Source of the DNA: Clostridia bacterium
GTDB lineage: Bacteria > Bacillota > Clostridia > Saccharofermentanales > Saccharofermentanaceae
Assembly: GCA_016287245.1 (NCBI GenBank)
Contig: JAEEWG010000002.1
Coordinates: forward strand, 1-64,000
Direction of reading: 5' to 3'
DNA: 64,000 bases
Part shown: positions 45,177-54,959 of the stretch, in pieces
Layout of the letters: each line of letters opens with the position of its first letter
Numbering within the stretch: position 1 is the stretch's first letter
The notes under the pieces: model-generated
Told to the model about the DNA's origin: nothing
Database searches by the model: none
What the model saw: the letters and a program-made list of their open reading frames with translations, nothing else
Position numbers and translations under genes: made by a program

Positions 45177-47549
45177 GTGGCGTCGAGGAACAAGCTTTCC
45201 ACCAAGATCATACTCATGGTAGAGGGGATCCTCCTGATCTCCAGTATCCTCTTTTGCACCGTTTCCGTGTATCGTGCCCGCGTCGGAATCCGAAAAGCCA
45301 TCCAGCAGAGAATGCTCGATATCGCCAACTGCGCATCGGGTTCTGTAAATGGAGACATGCTCAAAAACCTTTCCGAAGATACCGTCGGCAGTGCCGAGTA
45401 TAATGAAATCTATAGCACCCTGGCAGTCTTCCGCGATAATGTCGAACTCGAATATGTATACAGCATCAGGGAAGCAGGGGATAAGCACTTCATCTTCACG
45501 ATGGACCTCGACCTTGTAAGTCCGGCAAGCTATGGTGATACGGTCGAATATACCGAGGCGCTGGCCAGTGCCGGAAGAGGCAAGGCGGCTGTCGATGAGG
45601 TCCCTTATACAGACCAGTGGGGGAAGTTCTACAGTGCCTACAGTCCGGTCTTTGATTCCACCGGAAATGTCGCCGGCATCGTCGCGGTGGACTTCTCTGT
45701 CGAGTGGTTCGACGGACAGCTTTCCGAACAGACGAGATCCACGGTCGTAAGTTATGTGATCATCCTGATCGTCTCTCTCCTTTTGGCCGCCGTTCTTTCT
45801 CTTTTCACCGTGCGTCCTTTCGTACGGATGCAAAGTGAGCTTCTCGAGGAAAAAGTACGTGCCGAGAGCGCCAATCATGCCAAGAGCGACTTTCTGGCGA
45901 ACATGTCTCATGAGATAAGAACTCCGATCAACGCGGTCCTCGGCATGAATGAGATGATCCTTAGAGAGAGCAGAAAGTCGAAGGATCTTCCTGACGGGGA
46001 TACGGAGGCGGCAAAAGAATCGCTCCGGAACATCACCGTCTATGCAGGCGATGTGGAAAATGCCGGCCATAACCTTCTGGCGATCGTTAACGACATCCTC
46101 GATTTTTCCAAGATCGAAGCCGGCCGGCTGGACCTAGTGGAGGCGCCGTATCAGCTGAGCTCACTACTCAATAACATTAGTAACATGATGCTCTTCAAGG
46201 CACATGATAAGAAACTGGATTTCATCGTCGATGTGGACCAGACGCTCCCGGACGAGCTCTGCGGAGATGAGGTGCGCGTGCGCCAGATCCTGACGAACCT
46301 TCTTAACAACGCGGTCAAATATACCGAGAAGGGCTCGGTCAGCCTGATGGTTCGAGGAGAGAGGAAAGAGGACGGTACATTTATCCTGAAGGCATCCGTC
46401 AGCGATACGGGTATCGGCATCCGTCCGGAGGATAAAGAGAAACTCTTCACCAAGTTCGAGCGACTCGAGATGGATCGAAACAGCACGGTCGAAGGAACGG
46501 GATTAGGACTTGTCATCACCAAGCGTCTTCTGGACATGATGAACGGTACGATCTATGTCAAGAGTGATTACGGAAGAGGTTCGGTCTTTACCGTGACGAT
46601 CCCGCAGAAGATCTTAGAGGATGTGCCGGTGGGAGATTTCCAGAAGCGGTTCGAGACGAGTGTCCTTGAGGCCAGAAACTATAAAGAATCCTTCCGAGCA
46701 CCGCAGGCCCGTATCCTCATCGTGGACGATACGAGGATCAACCTGACGGTCGCCGTAAATCTTCTTAAGAATACGCAGATGCAGATCGACACGGCGACAA
46801 GCGGAGCCGAGGCGGTGGACTTTTCGGAGAAGAACGCGTACGACCTGATCCTTATGGACCAGCGCATGCCGGAAATGGAAGGCACGGAGGCATTGAAGAG
46901 GATTCGTGCCAGCGCATCCGGAGCAAGCCGGAATGCACCGGTCATCTGTCTGACGGCAGATGCCGTGGTCGGCGCGAAGGAGCGGTACTTATCGGAAGGG
47001 TTCTCGGATTATCTGACGAAGCCGATCGACAGTTATTCCCTGGAGAAGATGTTGATGAAATACCTTCCGAAAGATAAAGTTGAGAGCGTAAAAGAAGATA
47101 CCGAGGAAGTTTCTTCTGAAAAAGATCCGGAAGAGGCCGACTTCGCTATCCTGAAGAAAGCGGGTATCGAGACACGTACGGGACTTCTGTACTGCCAGAA
47201 CGATGAGGAATTCTACCGGTCGCTCCTCGCGGAATATGCGCACGGGGAAGCCGAAAAGACCGAGAGCCTGAAGAAGAGTTTCGAGGAAGAAAACTGGCAC
47301 GATTATGCGATCTATGTGCATGCCTTAAAGAGCACATCAAAGATGATTGGCGCCTCGGCACTTTCGAGCAGGGCCGCAAGACTGGAGTCGGCGGCAAACG
47401 AAGGGGACAGCGGGACGATCCGTGCGGAGCACGATGCCATGTTAAGAGAATACAAAGCAGTAGCCGAGGCGATCCTTTCGATCAGCCCGGATTCCGGTCC
47501 GGAGGATGAGGAAAGCGACATTTTCGAATTCCTCCCGGATCCTGACTGA
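45177..47549 (+). CDS. hybrid sensor histidine kinase with receiver and HPt domains
   Basis: About 790 residues from a GTG at 45177. The frame stays open from a TTG at 45132, and the ribosome site GGGGG is rather distant, so the start is uncertain. TM1 is about 11-30, an extracytoplasmic sensor about 35-185, TM2 about 190-210. The kinase core has the H-box FLANMSHEIRTPINAVLGMN (His near 245) and G-boxes SDTGIGI and GTGLGL. A receiver follows (LILMDQRMPEME, Asp near 561), and the C-terminal HPt has VHALKSTSKMIGA (His near 715). All relay residues are present, so a full His-Asp-His phosphorelay is possible. The final regulator is not adjacent. It is the gene directly downstream of the hairpin array. 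Confidence 0.85.
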   Translation: MASRNKLSTKIILMVEGILLISSILFCTVSVYRARVGIRKAIQQRMLDIANCASGSVNGDMLKNLSEDTVGSAEYNEIYSTLAVFRDNVELEYVYSIREAGDKHFIFTMDLDLVSPASYGDTVEYTEALASAGRGKAAVDEVPYTDQWGKFYSAYSPVFDSTGNVAGIVAVDFSVEWFDGQLSEQTRSTVVSYVIILIVSLLLAAVLSLFTVRPFVRMQSELLEEKVRAESANHAKSDFLANMSHEIRTPINAVLGMNEMILRESRKSKDLPDGDTEAAKESLRNITVYAGDVENAGHNLLAIVNDILDFSKIEAGRLDLVEAPYQLSSLLNNISNMMLFKAHDKKLDFIVDVDQTLPDELCGDEVRVRQILTNLLNNAVKYTEKGSVSLMVRGERKEDGTFILKASVSDTGIGIRPEDKEKLFTKFERLEMDRNSTVEGTGLGLVITKRLLDMMNGTIYVKSDYGRGSVFTVTIPQKILEDVPVGDFQKRFETSVLEARNYKESFRAPQARILIVDDTRINLTVAVNLLKNTQMQIDTATSGAEAVDFSEKNAYDLILMDQRMPEMEGTEALKRIRASASGASRNAPVICLTADAVVGAKERYLSEGFSDYLTKPIDSYSLEKMLMKYLPKDKVESVKEDTEEVSSEKDPEEADFAILKKAGIETRTGLLYCQNDEEFYRSLLAEYAHGEAEKTESLKKSFEEENWHDYAIYVHALKSTSKMIGASALSSRAARLESAANEGDSGTIRAEHDAMLREYKAVAEAILSISPDSGPEDEESDIFEFLPDPD

Positions 47550-47625
47550 GTATATATGGGGAAGACAGAGGATAGGACGTATAAAAGACATCTTGTAAAC
47601 AGTAGAGTAGATTGGAGAGACAACT

Positions 47626-48534
47626 ATGGCAGGAAAATGTCCGTCCTGTGGAGGACCACTTGTAGATGAACCCGGAAATGATGTGTATGTATGCACCGTA
47701 TGCGGAGATCTATTTTCCCGGGATAAACTGGTAAATGACGGGATCGTCCCGAAGTATGAAGTATTTGATGAAAAAGTCGTACCTGACAGGCCGGTGGTAG
47801 ATCTTCCGAAGAAGCGTATAAACCCCCAAGACGATGAGATCGATTATACCCTTTCGAGGCTTCGCCGCATTCAATGGATCGTGATGATCGCCCTGTGGCT
47901 TTTGATCCTCGGCATCGGGCTTTCTCTTTTCTACAGCTACAGACACAAGGCGGATGTGATGGAATCGAAAGAGAATCCGCTGGAAGGCACTCTCATAAGT
48001 AACGGCAAGAACCTCCTGACAGAGGAGTATCTGAAAGAAGAATATAAGATCTACTATGCGCAGGAGAATTATTTGCAGAGATCTCTGGCGATACTGCTTC
48101 TTACGGTCGTTGGTGTGTTTACTGTATACATCATCATGGCGGCGCTCGGAAGTATCGTCCGTGCCAGGGTGACCGGAAAGCCGCTGAATAAAGCATCCTT
48201 TTATAAATCTCTTGCTGTGCTGATCTTCCTCGATCTGGTTTTCCTTGTATTCGCTATCTGGGGAATGCGGGGAAATGGCCCATCCCCCGAAAAGGCGAGC
48301 TACAGTGTCTACAAAATGGAATACCTGGGGAAGTATAGTCACAAGTCCGGGAAGACGAAGACATACGTGATCACATACATGAAAAACGATGAACTGCAGG
48401 AAAAGCATGTCAGCTCTTCTACCTATGATCTATATCCGAAAGACACCTGTACGCTCTATGTCGCAGTCGCCCAAAAAGGAGCCTCAAAAGTAGAGTTCCA
48501 TACTTACCGGGAAGACGCATATATGCTGCCGTAA
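47626..48534 (+). CDS. zinc-ribbon membrane protein, unknown function
   Basis: 302 residues. An N-terminal zinc ribbon (CPSC at 5-8, CTVC near 28-31) is followed by a polar linker, three hydrophobic segments (about 87-105, 147-170, 190-210) and a C-terminal domain of about 80 residues that looks like a DUF3592-type module (KMEYLGKYSHKSGKTKTYVITY). The start has GGAGAGAC upstream. It lies 76 bp after the hybrid kinase; co-transcription is possible but not shown. Confidence 0.7.
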   Translation: MAGKCPSCGGPLVDEPGNDVYVCTVCGDLFSRDKLVNDGIVPKYEVFDEKVVPDRPVVDLPKKRINPQDDEIDYTLSRLRRIQWIVMIALWLLILGIGLSLFYSYRHKADVMESKENPLEGTLISNGKNLLTEEYLKEEYKIYYAQENYLQRSLAILLLTVVGVFTVYIIMAALGSIVRARVTGKPLNKASFYKSLAVLIFLDLVFLVFAIWGMRGNGPSPEKASYSVYKMEYLGKYSHKSGKTKTYVITYMKNDELQEKHVSSSTYDLYPKDTCTLYVAVAQKGASKVEFHTYREDAYMLP

Positions 48535-48710
48535 CCGCGTGGACTGCCCCGGCCAGTTCGGGCGCCGCCCGCCTTTCCAGGAAAACTCGCCGTCCTTTCT
48601 TCGAAAACCGCTATTTATGGCGATGCGAATAATTAAGTATTTATGATAAAATCCTCCATGATGACCGTTCTAGTAGTAAAATCGAGTCGTGATATTCTTG
48701 CGAGGTTTTT

Positions 48711-50309
48711 ATGATAAGTGTTACTCAGCGAAAACGAATACTGCTTTATGTATCGGTCTTTGTCGCAATCTTCGTATATAACATTGTTAATACATTTATT
48801 CCCGGGAACACATATGACGTCATTTCCTTTGCATATATGGGTTTTGCGCTAGTCTGGTATCTGTCCATTAGGGAAAGAGTCGTCAACCGGAGCATCCGGA
48901 ATTTCTTCCTTATAGGCACTTCCGCGATCATTCTCCTCTTTATTCTCCGGGTCTGTAAGTGGAACTATTTCGGGATGTTCACCAGGCCCAACGAGTACCT
49001 CTGGTACCTGTTCTATTTTACGATCCTGGCGCTCCCGCTCGTGTCGCTCCTCATCGCGCTGCGTATCGGCGTATATAAGAGAAGGAAAACCCGGATCGTA
49101 TCTGCTGTCTTCGGCAGCATCGGCGCGCTCCTTTTCCTGATCGTCATCACCAACTCGCTTCATAACTTCGTATTTAAGATCAAGGATCTCGATCCGGATC
49201 ACATGAAATACAGTTTCGGTTACGCCTACTACATGGTCGTACTGTTTTCCCTGACCTGCATCATCACGGCCTTCGTGATCCTTCTGCGCCGCTGCAGCCT
49301 CTCCGCGAGCCGCCGTCTGGCGTTTATCCCGGTGATCGTCCTGATCCTCGGCATCACCATGATTGCCGTTTACTATGTAAAAGGCGGTGCCCCGAAGCTC
49401 TTTGGCGCCAAGCTTTATAACATCCAGGAAGCCTTTGAATTCCTGTTCATCGCCTTCTGGGAAAGCTGCATCCAGATCGGCCTGATCCCGACCAATTCAG
49501 ACTACGATACGATCTTCCAGGCTTCAGGCCTTGATGCCTACATCGCAGATGAGAGCGGCCATATTGTGTACCGCACCGCCGATTTTTCTCCCCGTGAAAA
49601 AGATCCGGACATCCGCGTGACTGAGCAGCAGATCCGGGGAGGCAAGGTCGTCTGGCAGGACGATCTATCGAAGATCAACGAGACCAAAGCGACCCTTACG
49701 GAAGTAACGAAAGAACTGGCCGATGAGAATGAGCTTCTGGAGATGGAGCACGAGACGAACAGTAAAAAAGAAGAGATGGATTCGCTCATGAATCTCTACG
49801 ATGAGCTCTACGATTCCGTCCGCCCGGAGATCTCCTCACTTCGGAGGATCTTAAGCTCCATCCGCCGGGGGTCTCCGGAAGAAGCGCTTCTGATCCGAAA
49901 AGCTACCGTACTCGGCGCATTTATCAAGCGCAGAGCGAACTTTTCGATCCTTGCGCACAATTCTCCGGAGATCAACATCAACGAGCTCGAGTATGCTCTT
50001 CGTGAATCCATGTACTATGTGGATCTAACGAAGACGAAATGCAGTCTGATCATGAACGGAAAGGGCACGGTGTCCTCAGAGTTCCTGATCCGGATGTACG
50101 AGGTGTTCCATGCCGTTTCCACAGAGCTTCTCGATGAGAAGTGCAGCATCATGGTCAACGTCGGAAAGACCGTCGGTTTTTCCATGAGGATCATGACGGA
50201 TAAACTTCTGGATCCGTCCTTTGCCGAAAAACTGAGAGAACGCTTCAAGGAAGGAATGGAAGTTTCTTTCGACGAGGATGAGGGGGTGACATATATCGTA
50301 TGCGCCTGA
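48711..50309 (+). CDS. seven-TM sensor protein, kinase-like but lacking catalytic boxes
   Basis: 532 residues. Seven to eight hydrophobic segments cover about 1-265 in the arrangement of histidine-kinase 7TM input domains. Next come a PAS-like stretch (GLDAYIADESGHIVYRTADF, about 275-300), a long charged coiled-coil-like helix (about 325-365) and a C-terminal region with no recognisable N, G1 or G2 boxes. It overlaps the true kinase gene by 10 bp. It probably serves as a membrane co-sensor or non-catalytic partner of that kinase. That role is inference. Confidence 0.7.
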   Translation: MISVTQRKRILLYVSVFVAIFVYNIVNTFIPGNTYDVISFAYMGFALVWYLSIRERVVNRSIRNFFLIGTSAIILLFILRVCKWNYFGMFTRPNEYLWYLFYFTILALPLVSLLIALRIGVYKRRKTRIVSAVFGSIGALLFLIVITNSLHNFVFKIKDLDPDHMKYSFGYAYYMVVLFSLTCIITAFVILLRRCSLSASRRLAFIPVIVLILGITMIAVYYVKGGAPKLFGAKLYNIQEAFEFLFIAFWESCIQIGLIPTNSDYDTIFQASGLDAYIADESGHIVYRTADFSPREKDPDIRVTEQQIRGGKVVWQDDLSKINETKATLTEVTKELADENELLEMEHETNSKKEEMDSLMNLYDELYDSVRPEISSLRRILSSIRRGSPEEALLIRKATVLGAFIKRRANFSILAHNSPEININELEYALRESMYYVDLTKTKCSLIMNGKGTVSSEFLIRMYEVFHAVSTELLDEKCSIMVNVGKTVGFSMRIMTDKLLDPSFAEKLRERFKEGMEVSFDEDEGVTYIVCA

Positions 50310-51640
50310 TCGTCATGCTCGTAGAAAGACCCCCGATCGATGCCAACGCCTACCGCTCTATCCTCTATATCCGCGGATTCGGTTTCCTTCTGGCCCTGAT
50401 CCTTCTTCTGGGATATGTCGGCAATTTATTTGCCGCCATCAAGAGAAAGCGCGGCGCGCGCCGAATCGCCTTCAACATCCTCTCCATCCTGATCCTTTTT
50501 GTGATCAACGCCCTGGCAAATGAGAGCATCTACACCTATGTGTATGGCGGAAATGCCTTCCTGGACCGCTTCTCAAGAAATACGTGGTTTCCGGTGGCGG
50601 TCGCAGTTATTGCAGTTATCCTGATCCTTCTTACAGTCCTACTGGTCCTGCAGATCTTAAGATCCATCCGCGAGAGGAGAAAGCAGATCCAGTCGAGCTC
50701 GGTCAAGGAATCCGTCGACAAGCTCGTCTCCGGCGTCTGCTACTACCATACGAACGGACGTATCCGTCTTCACAACGAGAGCATGGAGAAAATTTGGAAG
50801 AGCCTTTCGAAGAAGGATCTGATCGACGGAAGACTTCTCTGGGAGACGGTTTCCGAGGGAAAAGCTCCGTACGGGAACTGTATCAGCAAAGGCCCGTCTC
50901 CGATCTATCTTCTTCCGGATGGAAGCACGAGGAGCTTCCGGAGGAATAAAGTAGAAACAGACGGCATGAAGCTCTTCGAGATCCTCGCGGCGGATGTGAC
51001 GGAAGAGTATTCGCTCGTAAATGAGCTGGAGGAAAAGAAGGAGAGACTGAGTCACAAGAATAACCGTCTCAAGGTACTTGGCGATCGGATCGATGCATTA
51101 AACATCGAAAAGGAGATCCTGGATTCGAAGATCCGTCTCCACGATGACTGGGGCCACGCCCTGATCACGGCCAAGGCATATATCGATGAGCCGGATGAAG
51201 AGAAGAAGAAAGACTTCCTCAATCTTTGGGAGAGGACCATCTCCTACGTGGAGGAGAACGAGGTCTCTTCTGCCAAAGATGCCTACGACGATATCTTCCG
51301 CAGCAGCCGGGCTCTCGGACTTTCGATCGATATCGATGAGGAGCTTCCTTCCGATTATGAGAGCAGGAACATTCTGATCCATGCGATCGCGGTCTGTGTC
51401 GGTAACATGGTAAAACATGCAGGCGGCAAAAAACTTCGGATCGATACAGAGAAAAAAGACGGATCCTGCATCTATACATTCACAAACGACGGGCAGGCGC
51501 CAGCTGCGTCAGTAGTAGAAAAAGGCGGCCTTAAGAACCTTAGAAAAAGAGTCGAATCGTCAGGCGGGCAGATGCGCATAGACAGCACACCGCGCTTCGC
51601 ACTGCATATTGAATTGGGGGAGAAGAAAAATGGCACATAA
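50300..51640 (+). CDS. sensor histidine kinase of the NarX/LytS-like type
   Basis: 446 residues. Two to three membrane segments lie in the first 115 residues, followed by a PAS-like part and a dimerisation helix with LHDDWGHALITAKAYIDE (His near residue 277). The C-terminal ATPase has VGNMVKHAGG as N-box, TNDG as G1 and GGLKNLRKRVESSGG as G2, typical of kinases that pair with LuxR-type regulators. It overlaps both neighbours (10 bp upstream, 11 bp downstream), giving a tightly coupled three-gene operon. Confidence 0.8.
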   Translation: MRLIVMLVERPPIDANAYRSILYIRGFGFLLALILLLGYVGNLFAAIKRKRGARRIAFNILSILILFVINALANESIYTYVYGGNAFLDRFSRNTWFPVAVAVIAVILILLTVLLVLQILRSIRERRKQIQSSSVKESVDKLVSGVCYYHTNGRIRLHNESMEKIWKSLSKKDLIDGRLLWETVSEGKAPYGNCISKGPSPIYLLPDGSTRSFRRNKVETDGMKLFEILAADVTEEYSLVNELEEKKERLSHKNNRLKVLGDRIDALNIEKEILDSKIRLHDDWGHALITAKAYIDEPDEEKKKDFLNLWERTISYVEENEVSSAKDAYDDIFRSSRALGLSIDIDEELPSDYESRNILIHAIAVCVGNMVKHAGGKKLRIDTEKKDGSCIYTFTNDGQAPAASVVEKGGLKNLRKRVESSGGQMRIDSTPRFALHIELGEKKNGT

Positions 51641-52253
51641 TATTCTTATCGTTGATGATCAGAAAATGCAGCGCATCGCGCTGGCGACAAGTCTTTCGGA
51701 AAACCCGGACTTCCATATCGTCGATTCGATCGGAACGGCGGAGATGGCGATCAACTTCGCCGAAAGTAAGGCCATCGATCTTATCATCATGGACATCGTC
51801 ATGACCGCCGGGATCAACGGGATCGAAGCGGCCGCCCGGATCAAGCGGGACCATCCGCAGATCAAGATCATCCTGGTCACGAGCATGCCGGAGGTGTCGT
51901 ATATCGAGAAGGCAAAAGAAGCCGGAGCGGAAGGTATGTGGTACAAGGAATATGAGGTCCTGCCGCTTCAGAAAGTGATCGAGAAAGTCCTTTCAGGAGA
52001 GGTGGTCTATCCTGAAGCGACGCCTGTCCTTACGATCGGGGATGCATCGAGTACGGACTTTACCGCAAGAGAGCTGGATGTCCTTCGCAAAGTCGTGTAT
52101 GGCTATACGGATCAGGAGATCGCCGACGCGCTGAACATGAGCCGCTGGACAGTCCGTTCCCACGTTAAGAGCCTGATGCAGAAGACGGGTTTTAAGAACC
52201 GTGTGGAACTGGCAGTCAATGTCCGTTCGTCCGGATTAGTGATCGACGAGTAA
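51630..52253 (+). CDS. NarL/LuxR-type response regulator
   Basis: 207 residues from the ATG at 51630 (GGGGGAGA upstream; a frame from 51609 is less likely). The receiver has LIVDDQKM, the phospho-acceptor Asp in LIIMDIVM (near residue 53) and TSMPEV. The C-terminal LuxR-type helix-turn-helix is FTARELDVLRKVVYGYTDQEIADALNMSRWTVRSHVKSL. It is the output of the kinase encoded directly upstream; targets are unknown. The kinase gene overlaps it by 11 bp. Confidence 0.87.
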   Translation: MAHNILIVDDQKMQRIALATSLSENPDFHIVDSIGTAEMAINFAESKAIDLIIMDIVMTAGINGIEAAARIKRDHPQIKIILVTSMPEVSYIEKAKEAGAEGMWYKEYEVLPLQKVIEKVLSGEVVYPEATPVLTIGDASSTDFTARELDVLRKVVYGYTDQEIADALNMSRWTVRSHVKSLMQKTGFKNRVELAVNVRSSGLVIDE

Positions 52254-52283
52254 AATATTGATACTATTCGGCATTTTTTTGCT

Positions 52284-52335
52284 TTTTCTCACTTCCTGAA
52301 GATGATACGATATGAGTAGTTCATAAGTGAGAAAA
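52284..52335 (+). promoter_or_regulatory. inverted repeat covering the ribosome site of the alcohol dehydrogenase
   Basis: TTTTCTCACTT (52284-52294) and AAGTGAGAAAA (52325-52335) are perfect inverted 11-mers 30 bases apart. The right arm abuts and partly covers the AAAAGGAG ribosome site of the gene at 52350. It may act as an operator at DNA level or mask the ribosome site in the mRNA. Confidence 0.5.
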
Positions 52336-52349
52336 GGAGTGTGCCGCTA

Positions 52350-53528
52350 ATGTTTGATTTTAATTACTATACCCCGACGAAAGTCGTTTTCGGAAAGAAC
52401 ACGGAAACTAAGGTCGCTGATCTCATTAAGGAATTCGGCGGAACGAAGGTACTGATCCACTATGGCGGAGGAAGTGTCGTAAGATCTGGTCTTCTGAAGC
52501 GTGTCACGGATTCTCTGGATGAGGCAGGTATCAGCTATGTCACATTAGGCGGCGCTGTTCCAAACCCGCACCTTAGCTTAGTGTACGAAGGTATCGAACT
52601 GTGCAAAAAAGAAAACGTGGACTTCCTTTTAGGTGTCGGAGGCGGAAGTGCGATCGACTCTGCGAAGGCCATTGGCTATGGTGTGGCGAATGAAGGCGAT
52701 GTCTGGGATTTTTACGACTATAAGAGACAGGCGAAAGGATGCCTCCCGCTGGGAGTTATCCTGACCATCGCGGCCACAGGCAGCGAGATGAGCGATTCTT
52801 CTGTCATCACGAAGGAAGAGGGCCTCGTGAAGCGCGGCTACAGCAGTGACTACAGCCGTCCGAAATTTGCCATCATGAACCCGGAACTGACCATGACCCT
52901 TCCGGATTACCAGACCGCCTGCGGATGCACGGACATCATGATGCACACCATGGAGAGATATTTCACACAGGGCGGAAATATGGAGATCACGGATGCACTG
53001 GCAGAAGGACTTCTCCGTACTGTGAAGAAGAATGCCGTGATCCTCCGCGACGATCCGAAGAACTACGATGCCAGAGCAGAAGTCATGTGGGCCGGTTCTC
53101 TTGCCCATAATGGTCTGACCGGATGTGGCAACGACGGAGGTGACTGGATGACCCATAAGCTCGAGCATGAGCTCGGCGGCCTGTACGATGTTGCCCACGG
53201 TGCCGGTCTAGCGGCTGTCTGGGGAAGCTGGGCAAGATATGTCTATAAAGATATCCTCCCGCGCTTTAAGAAATTCGCCATCAACGTCATGGATGTAAAA
53301 GAAGAAGGCACAGACGAGGAGATCGCTCTTAAAGGCATCGAGGCGATGGAGGACTTCTACAGAAGTATCAATATGCCGACGAACCTTCGTGAGCTCGGTG
53401 TGACTGCGACAGAAGAAGATCTCGTCCTGATGGCGAAAAAGTGTGCCATCGGTGTCGGCGGACAGATGGGTTCCGCGAAGGTGCTCGATGAGGAAGCGAT
53501 GCTTTCGATCTACAGAGCAAGCATGTAA
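52350..53528 (+). CDS. iron-containing alcohol dehydrogenase (butanol dehydrogenase type)
   Basis: A 392-residue group III NAD(P)-dependent dehydrogenase. The nucleotide site is GVGGGSAIDSAKAIGYG (about 93-109). Metal ligands are expected in TDIMMHTMERYF and in DWMTHKLEHELGGLYDVAHGAGLAAVW (His-rich, about 260-290). The ATG at 52350 with AGGAG upstream is preferred to the GTG at 52341. It likely interconverts aldehydes and alcohols in fermentation, in the BdhA/YugJ branch. The gene is monocistronic, with a terminator behind it and an inverted repeat over its ribosome site. Confidence 0.88.
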   Translation: MFDFNYYTPTKVVFGKNTETKVADLIKEFGGTKVLIHYGGGSVVRSGLLKRVTDSLDEAGISYVTLGGAVPNPHLSLVYEGIELCKKENVDFLLGVGGGSAIDSAKAIGYGVANEGDVWDFYDYKRQAKGCLPLGVILTIAATGSEMSDSSVITKEEGLVKRGYSSDYSRPKFAIMNPELTMTLPDYQTACGCTDIMMHTMERYFTQGGNMEITDALAEGLLRTVKKNAVILRDDPKNYDARAEVMWAGSLAHNGLTGCGNDGGDWMTHKLEHELGGLYDVAHGAGLAAVWGSWARYVYKDILPRFKKFAINVMDVKEEGTDEEIALKGIEAMEDFYRSINMPTNLRELGVTATEEDLVLMAKKCAIGVGGQMGSAKVLDEEAMLSIYRASM

Positions 53529-53555
53529 AGAGAAAAATGAAAAAGACATATGCAT

Positions 53556-53599
53556 GAAAAATGCTGCCCCGGGGTCCTCTCCCGAAGGCAGCATTTTTA
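53556..53599 (+). terminator. terminator after the alcohol dehydrogenase gene
   Basis: AAAATGCTGCC pairs with GGCAGCATTTTT across a GC-rich loop, and the T run ends near 53599. The stem starts with an A run, so it may work in both directions, serving also the anti-sigma gene arriving from the right. Confidence 0.8.
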
Positions 53600-53658
53600 T
53601 ATCCTGTTTCCCGAACCTATGGGAAGATAAGAAGGATCACTTCCCTTCTTTACCCGGC

Positions 53659-54315
53659 TTAATTGACACTGATCTGAAGGTTTGGTTCATCATTCGAACG
53701 GATTCCTTCATTTTCGAGGGCTTTTCTCTCCCACTCGTGTGTCGGATTTTCTGACGAACAGTTTCCTTCTGATGAGATGATCATGCAATCCTTCGGTTCA
53801 CCATCTTCTACCGGGAACTTGGTGCATTCAAACCATCCGAGGTCTCCCGGCGTTCCGCCTACATAGAACACGCACGAGGACCCGTCACCGTTGTCAACTT
53901 CATAACGGTAATAGTCGGAATCACTGCACTTATCTGTAATGTCCGTCATATTGCCGTCAACGACGAGGTAGATCCGGCCGTCCTCTTCCTTCACATCTAT
54001 TTCACGGGAAGCAACGTTTTCTTCAAACTCTATATGGAGGCTTTCAAAGAGGTCCCCTTCGTTTCTGCCTTCCGCCTTCTCCACCGTGATGGTCATACCC
54101 TGCTTGGTATGGAACACCTTTCTTCCGAGTTCCATAGCCGCATTTACGATGGCTGTTCTCGTTACCGGTACCGCCATCAGAAGTGCGATCGCTGCGGCCA
54201 CACCGGCGACGGCGATCGTCCATCTCGGACGGGTCACCTTTTTCCTCTCCAGCATCCCGCGGATCTCTTCCTTTTTGCTTTCGTCCATGACGATCTTATC
54301 AAATGTGTCTTTCAT
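53659..54315 (-). CDS. membrane-bound anti-sigma-factor-like protein
   Basis: 218 residues: a cytoplasmic N-terminus of about 30 residues, a single transmembrane segment (about 32-52, TIAVAGVAAAIALLMAVP) and an acidic extracytoplasmic domain. Its ATG overlaps the stop of the ECF sigma gene (ATGA), the usual layout of a sigma/anti-sigma pair. The N-terminal segment is short and has no zinc-binding HXXXCXXC motif, so it is not a ZAS-type anti-sigma. The function is inferred from position and topology. Confidence 0.65.
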   Translation of the reverse strand: MKDTFDKIVMDESKKEEIRGMLERKKVTRPRWTIAVAGVAAAIALLMAVPVTRTAIVNAAMELGRKVFHTKQGMTITVEKAEGRNEGDLFESLHIEFEENVASREIDVKEEDGRIYLVVDGNMTDITDKCSDSDYYRYEVDNGDGSSCVFYVGGTPGDLGWFECTKFPVEDGEPKDCMIISSEGNCSSENPTHEWERKALENEGIRSNDEPNLQISVN

Positions 54316-54791
54316 GACTCTTCCTCCAATCTGATCTTCAGTTGCTCTTTGCCTCTCTTGATCCGCATGCCCACGGCCGATTCCGAGATCTTCAGGATCC
54401 GGCTGATCTCCTTATAGGAATACCCTTCATAGTAGTAAAGATAGATCGGCGACCGGTAAGTGGGATCGAGGCGCATCAGCTCATCGAAGACTTCCTTGTT
54501 CTTTTCCGTAAACCCGTCGAACGTAAGAAGCTGCCATTCATTCGATTCGAGGTCTACACTCGTCTTTCTGGCGGATGACCTAAGAAGGTCCTTGCACTTA
54601 TTGGCCGTCATGGTCATAAGGAAGGCCTTCTCGTATTTCCGGTCGAAAAGGATCGGTCTGCTTAAAAGTCTCAGGAAGACGTCCGACACAACATCCTCCG
54701 CATCGTGTTTTGATGCCACATAAGAAACAGCAAAGCGATAAAGATCATCCGCATAGGTATCAAAAAGTCTGACAACTTCTTCGTTTTTCAA
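54312..54791 (-). CDS. ECF-type RNA polymerase sigma factor
   Basis: About 159 residues from a TTG at 54791. GGAGGAAA lies six bases upstream, and translation from it starts KNEEVVRLFDTYADDLYRFA, the normal sigma region 2 opening. The longer frame from 54848 lacks a ribosome site. Region 2 includes HDAEDVVSDVFLRLL. Region 4 includes YLYYYEGYSYKEISRILKISESAVGMRIKRGKEQL. It is paired with the anti-sigma-like gene downstream and may autoregulate; no promoter was assigned. Confidence 0.85.
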   Translation of the reverse strand: MKNEEVVRLFDTYADDLYRFAVSYVASKHDAEDVVSDVFLRLLSRPILFDRKYEKAFLMTMTANKCKDLLRSSARKTSVDLESNEWQLLTFDGFTEKNKEVFDELMRLDPTYRSPIYLYYYEGYSYKEISRILKISESAVGMRIKRGKEQLKIRLEEES

Positions 54792-54959
54792 GTTCTTTCC
54801 TCCGGGGGTCTCGATTGAGATCTCACTGATTAAACGAATCAGCGTCATGATTTCTCACATTCTCCGTGAAAATATTTTACAGCAGAATTCATCTTCGAAA
54901 TACGATACAATGGACAGAAGAGATGCTTTTGATGAAAAAAGCACACGGGGAGGCAGAAG

